NCBI GenBank assembly: GCA_964625865.1
Contig: CAZVEV010000057.1
Span: forward strand, 1-26,205
Source of the DNA: CAZVEV01 sp964625865
GTDB taxonomy: Bacteria; Planctomycetota; Phycisphaerae; SM23-33
Direction of reading: 5' to 3'
Length of the DNA: 26,205 bases
Shown: one piece after another, positions 22,754 through 26,205 of the stretch
Layout of the letters: each line of letters begins with the position of its first letter
Position numbering within the stretch: position 1 is the stretch's first letter
Program-made: the position numbers and the translations under genes
Notes under the pieces: generated by a model
What the model was told of the DNA's origin: nothing
Seen by the model: only the letters and a program-made list of their open reading frames with translations
The model's database searches: none

Positions 22754-25318
22754 ATGAACAGATACCTTGCGGCACGAGCAACTGTCCTGGCCACGATGGC
22801 CCTGATCGTGCCGGCTGGCGCGGCCGAGCCGGCACCGAACATTGCAGGCGAGACGGTCGACCAGGTCGCCAAGCGTACCGGCTACACGAGCGAAGAGGTC
22901 CGCACGCTGTTCCTGCCGATCGAGCAATGGGGCCGGTTCGGGATCAGCCCCGCCCCAGGAAAGATGGCCGACACGTTCGCGCGGGACCGCTTCAAGGCCC
23001 CGCCCAAGCCGTACGTGCATCCGCGGATCTACTTCGGCCCGGACCAGTTGCCCGAACTGCGCCGGCGCCTGGCGCGGACGACGGTGGGCAAGACGCGCAT
23101 GGGCCTGATCCGCGGACGACTGCTCCAACTCCATTCGGACCGGACGATCTGGGAAAAGGACCTGCCCTACCTCAACATCCGCAAGCATCCCGAGATCCGC
23201 GACAAGTGGCTCGCCCGCGGCCGCATCATCGGGCGGGGCGCCAGCGGGTTCCACGGTCCCTGGCTGGGCGGCATGGTGGACGAACTGGCGGGCGGGACCG
23301 TTCCCGCCAAACTCGAGAAGGTCTGGAACGACGGAATCGGCAAGCCGCGGTACTACCTGATGCACCTGCTGCCGTTCGAGGCGTTCCGCTGCCTGATCGA
23401 CGAGGACGCCGAGGGCGGCAAGCGTGTAGCCGCGGCGCTGACGACCGTGGCGAAGCGCTGGGCGAAGGAACTGCCCCGCCTGGACAAGCAGCCGGACTGG
23501 CAGCGCTTCTACCAGGACATCCAGAGCCAGTCGATGGGCCTGACGTATGACTGGGCGTACGGCTTCATGAGCGATCAGCAGCGCAAGGCCGTCCGCGGGG
23601 TCATCGCGGCGCTGACGAGCGGAAAGCACTACATCAGTCTGGACCACGTGCCCGGCTTCCCCGGCAACACGAGTAACTGGAACATCATCCACGCGAACCT
23701 CCTGCCGATGGTGCTGTCCATCGAGGGCGAGGACGGGTACGACCCGCTGGTGTACAAGCGAATCGTCGAGGGACTCCGCAAGTGGGTCTACGTCGCCTCG
23801 GGCCCGCGCGGGGCGCCGTTCGAGGGGTTCAGGAAGGGGCGATACGCGCCGAAGTGGCTTCTTCCGCTGGCGTCGCGGGGCGAGGCGCTGCTCGGGACGC
23901 AATACTGCAAGAACCACCAGCGGCAGTTCTCTCTCCACATCATGATGCCCTGGGGCGAGCAGTTCGTCTATGAGACGGACATCGGCACGATCTCGCCGGG
24001 CGCCGATACCTTCAAGTACGCCCACCCGGGCGACCCGGTGCTCGACGTGCTGTACGGGCACACCGTACGGAGCTGTTTTGTTCCGACGACCGAGATGCAG
24101 TGGCAGCTCAACGTTCGGACGAGCTATCCGCCGCTGTACGAGACGTTGATCGTCGCCGACGACCCGGCCGGTGCGGAGGGCGGCAAATACGACTGGGACA
24201 AGGCGTTCGACGGGCTGCTGGCGCACCTGCGCAAGACGCGCGAGCCGCTGAGCTACTACAGCGACTACCGCGGACTGATGACCGCCCGCAGCGCGTGGGA
24301 CCGCGAAGCGACGATGCTCTACTTCGAGCCGCGAAACGTGCCCGGCGGACACACGCGGGCGTCGCGGAACGACTTTCTCGTCGCCGCACTGGGGCGACAG
24401 TGGTCCAACCGCCCGTTCGCCGTCGAAGCCACCAGCGAGTTCCAGTCGGTGGTCCTGATCGACGGCAAGGGACAGGGCAAGCCCGGCGGACGCTGCCCCG
24501 CCGGCAGGACCGTCGCCCTGGCCGACAACGCCGCCGCCACCTTCGCCGCCGCCGACGCCGCCTGGGCGTACGGCCACGTGCTGGTCTCCATCGACCACAA
24601 GCACGCCACGCCCGTCCCGCACAGCCCCAACGACTCTCGCCTGGTCCGCAGCCGCCTGCCCTGGATGGACCGCCCGTGGTCCGTCCTGCCCAACTGGGCG
24701 ACCGGCCGCAAGCCCGCCCCCCGCATTTCGGGGCAGCGCCCCAGCGACCCCATGGGGCACGGCTATTGGGCGCCGTACAACCCCGTCAAGTACGCCTACC
24801 GCACCTGCGGGCTCGTGCGAGGAAAGCACCCCTACGTGCTGGTGGTCGACGACATTCGCAAGGACGACGCGGAACACGAGTATGCGTGGCAGATGCAGAT
24901 CGTCGACGATCTGACCGTCGCCAAGGCCCTGACTGACGGCGCCCTGGATCTGACGCTGGCCGATGAGACCAACCGCCGCTGCCTGGTCCGCGTCCTGCAG
25001 GCCGGCGAGGCGCCCCCCGGAGCCGACCTGCTGAAGGCCGCCGGGCTGAACACCTACACCTACGACTACCGCGGCAGGACCAAGAAGCACAATCGCCTGC
25101 TGGTCCCCGTGCGAGCCAGGACGGGCCGCTTCAAGACGCTGATCTTCCCCTATCGCAAGGGCGCCGCGCTGCCGAAAACCACCTGGAACGCCGGCCGCAC
25201 GACACTCACCGTCACACTCAAGGGTCAAACCGACGTGTTCACCTTCACCCCCGCCCCCGACGGGCGCACCCGCATCGCGCTGACGCGAAACAACGCGCCC
25301 GTCCTGACGGTGAAGTGA
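22754..25318 (+). CDS. Heparinase II/III-like exported protein (polysaccharide lyase candidate)
   Basis: The 854-residue product has a signal peptide (1-23, MNRYLAARATVLATMALIVPAGAAEP). A helical region at about 90-480 contains YFGPDQLPELRRRLARTT, LTYDWAYGFMSDQQRKAVRG, and NTSNWNIIHANLLPMVLSIEG, as in the toroid of heparinase-like lyases. A beta-sandwich follows from about 500: GGHTRASRNDFLVAALGRQW (His near 533) corresponds to the H-x(4)-R/D-x-F-x-(L/V)-x-A-x-G block of heparinase II/III proteins. A possible uronate lyase role is inferred from these blocks; the catalytic Tyr/His set cannot be confirmed by eye. The start at 22754 has GGAG at 22740-22743 and gives a clean signal peptide; the longer frame back to 22577 is translated repeat. 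Its TGA abuts the REP-like pair at 25319. Confidence 0.75.
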   Translation: MNRYLAARATVLATMALIVPAGAAEPAPNIAGETVDQVAKRTGYTSEEVRTLFLPIEQWGRFGISPAPGKMADTFARDRFKAPPKPYVHPRIYFGPDQLPELRRRLARTTVGKTRMGLIRGRLLQLHSDRTIWEKDLPYLNIRKHPEIRDKWLARGRIIGRGASGFHGPWLGGMVDELAGGTVPAKLEKVWNDGIGKPRYYLMHLLPFEAFRCLIDEDAEGGKRVAAALTTVAKRWAKELPRLDKQPDWQRFYQDIQSQSMGLTYDWAYGFMSDQQRKAVRGVIAALTSGKHYISLDHVPGFPGNTSNWNIIHANLLPMVLSIEGEDGYDPLVYKRIVEGLRKWVYVASGPRGAPFEGFRKGRYAPKWLLPLASRGEALLGTQYCKNHQRQFSLHIMMPWGEQFVYETDIGTISPGADTFKYAHPGDPVLDVLYGHTVRSCFVPTTEMQWQLNVRTSYPPLYETLIVADDPAGAEGGKYDWDKAFDGLLAHLRKTREPLSYYSDYRGLMTARSAWDREATMLYFEPRNVPGGHTRASRNDFLVAALGRQWSNRPFAVEATSEFQSVVLIDGKGQGKPGGRCPAGRTVALADNAAATFAAADAAWAYGHVLVSIDHKHATPVPHSPNDSRLVRSRLPWMDRPWSVLPNWATGRKPAPRISGQRPSDPMGHGYWAPYNPVKYAYRTCGLVRGKHPYVLVVDDIRKDDAEHEYAWQMQIVDDLTVAKALTDGALDLTLADETNRRCLVRVLQAGEAPPGADLLKAAGLNTYTYDYRGRTKKHNRLLVPVRARTGRFKTLIFPYRKGAALPKTTWNAGRTTLTVTLKGQTDVFTFTPAPDGRTRIALTRNNAPVLTVK

Positions 25319-25393
25319 GTAGGGCATGCAACTCGTTTGCACGCGGAACGTGGTATGTGTTCGTTCCGCGTGCAAACGAGTTGCACGCCCTAC
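25319..25393. repeat. REP-like inverted pair, family A, best-preserved copy
   Basis: Two 32-bp arms (25319-25350 and 25362-25393) differ at one position and flank an 11-bp centre. The element begins with GTAG and ends with CTAC. It directly abuts the TGA stop of the lyase-like gene and could act as its transcript 3' end. Confidence 0.88.
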
Positions 25394-25541
25394 TACTGCA
25401 CGGACGGAGAAGACCCCCGGGTGTAATCACCTGGGGCAGAATAGCGCCCCCCTCCTCGATGGTCGCTTGCCGTCGCCGCCTCGGCGACATATCCTGACGC
25501 GCAGAACGCATTTGCACGAGTTACAATCTGGAGCAGACCGT
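25394..25541 (+). other. Intergenic region with two hairpins and a possible -10
   Basis: CCCCGGGTG / CACCTGGGG (25415-25436, one G-T pair, loop TAAT) and GTCGCCG-CCT-CGGCGAC (25472-25488) are stable stems. TACAAT at 25522-25527 could be a -10 for the next gene, but there is no convincing -35 at 17 bp. The ribosome site GGAG is at 25530-25533. Confidence 0.45.
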
Positions 25542-26205
25542 ATGGATCACACTCACATCGCGAGCGATCATGGAATGATCCCACTCAGTCTTCGTTCACT
25601 ATCAGTCATGGCGATGCTGATGCTCACGCAAGGCGCAACGGCGCAGAACTGGCCCGGCTGGCGAGGCCCGTCGAGCGCCGGGCACACTGCGGCGAAGAAC
25701 CTGCCCCTGACGTGGGACGGCCAGACGGGCAAGGGCGTGCTCTGGAAGGTCCCCACCGGCGGGGTGGGGTACTCCAGCCCGATCGTCTGGGGCAAGACGG
25801 TGTTCGTCACCACGTCGGTCGCGGGGACCGGCAGCGCCATTCCGGACCATCACCTCGTCGCGTTCAACCTTGCCGACGGACGCCGCCTGTGGCGCACGCG
25901 AATCGCGCCGGGCCCCTCGCCCTGCCAGTTCAGCGAGTACGCCGCCCCCACGCCGGTAACCGACGGCAAGGCCGTCTACGCGTGGTTCGCCTCGGGCGTG
26001 ATCGCCGCGGTGGACTTTCGGGGCAAACTCCTGTGGCGTCAGACCCGCGGCGGCGAGGCCGACCAGAACAACTCGCCGTGCAGCAGTCCCGTTCTCGTTG
26101 GCGACGTGCTGGTCCTGCTGTGCGACGACGCCAAGGACAACGGCTGCCTTCAGGGGCTCGACAAGAAGACCGGCAAGGTGCTGTGGCAAAGCAAACGCCC
26201 GCGCG
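25542..26205 (+). CDS. PQQ-like beta-propeller exported protein, 3' end outside the window
   Basis: This frame is open to the window edge (221 codons). From ATG 25542 it gives an 11-residue polar lead, then MIPLSLRSLSVMAMLMLTQGATAQ, a signal peptide. It continues NWPGWRGPSSAGHT, the motif seen at the start of planctomycete PQQ-like propellers, and has blade motifs LADGRRLWRT, FRGKLLWRQ and LDKKTGKVLWQ. GGAG at 25530-25533 supports 25542; ATG 25575 would give a shorter, equally plausible signal peptide without a good ribosome site. It is a relative of the gene at 265. The two share the early W-P-x-(F/W)-x-G-P motif and blade signature but are not close copies. Confidence 0.8.
   Translation, partial: MDHTHIASDHGMIPLSLRSLSVMAMLMLTQGATAQNWPGWRGPSSAGHTAAKNLPLTWDGQTGKGVLWKVPTGGVGYSSPIVWGKTVFVTTSVAGTGSAIPDHHLVAFNLADGRRLWRTRIAPGPSPCQFSEYAAPTPVTDGKAVYAWFASGVIAAVDFRGKLLWRQTRGGEADQNNSPCSSPVLVGDVLVLLCDDAKDNGCLQGLDKKTGKVLWQSKRPR

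Noticed and set aside
21881..25375. An 1164-codon minus-strand frame opposite the lyase-like gene
   Set aside because: It spans several genes and repeat elements, is rich in Arg, Gly and Val, and has no recognisable motif. It is a by-product of third-position GC bias.
172..25393. CRISPR repeats, suggested by recurring short palindromic units
   Set aside because: The units are dispersed over 25 kb or in inverted pairs and are not regularly spaced with unique spacers. No cas gene is present.

Overview
The window is GC-rich, densely coding DNA with the marks of a Planctomycetota genome, probably Phycisphaerae-like. This is an inference from gene content: four PEP-CTERM surface proteins, PQQ-type beta-propeller secreted proteins with the W-x-x-(F/W)-x-G-P start, a Tat-exported sulfatase, a PDZ/HEAT secreted protein, and many exported proteins of unknown family. 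No rRNA, tRNA, CRISPR array, integrase or transposase gene was seen.

Layout. 265-1518: a secreted PQQ-like propeller protein. 1749-6373: four PEP-CTERM proteins in two transcription units (1749-3934 and 4219-6373), each behind a near-identical promoter, with a terminator-like hairpin between them. 6574-10615 (minus strand): an S1 sulfatase followed by a PDZ-helical-HEAT secreted protein. 10616-11207: a non-coding divergent region rich in hairpins. 11208-14818: an M24 metallopeptidase converging on hisD, then a HAD phosphatase. 15004-19204: two tandem, paralogous exported proteins, each an N-terminal beta-rich domain plus six copies of a ~40-residue repeat, with different C-terminal tails. 19335-21198: xseA-xseB (exonuclease VII). 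21191-25318: an exported protein of unknown family overlapping xseB, then a heparinase II/III-like polysaccharide lyase candidate. 25542 to the end: the 5' part of a second PQQ-like propeller gene.

How it fits together. Most genes encode exported proteins aimed at, or displayed outside, the cell: lectin-like PEP-CTERM proteins, a sulfatase and a lyase-like enzyme. This suggests a life on sulfated or uronic-acid polysaccharides. The housekeeping genes (hisD, xseAB, the peptidase, the HAD phosphatase) are interspersed.

The intergenic DNA is unusually structured. Three families of short palindromic elements occur. Two begin with GTAG followed by a hairpin, which is the layout of REP sequences mobilised by RAYT (TnpA-REP) enzymes. 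All four genes here that end in TAG have that TAG inside GTAG; in three it is GTAGGGCG, and in two this is clearly the edge of a REP-like element. One copy, between hisD and the HAD gene, is interrupted by long G runs that look like a sequencing or assembly failure across a hairpin. The most novel protein-level signal is the pair of six-repeat paralogues at 15004-19204.
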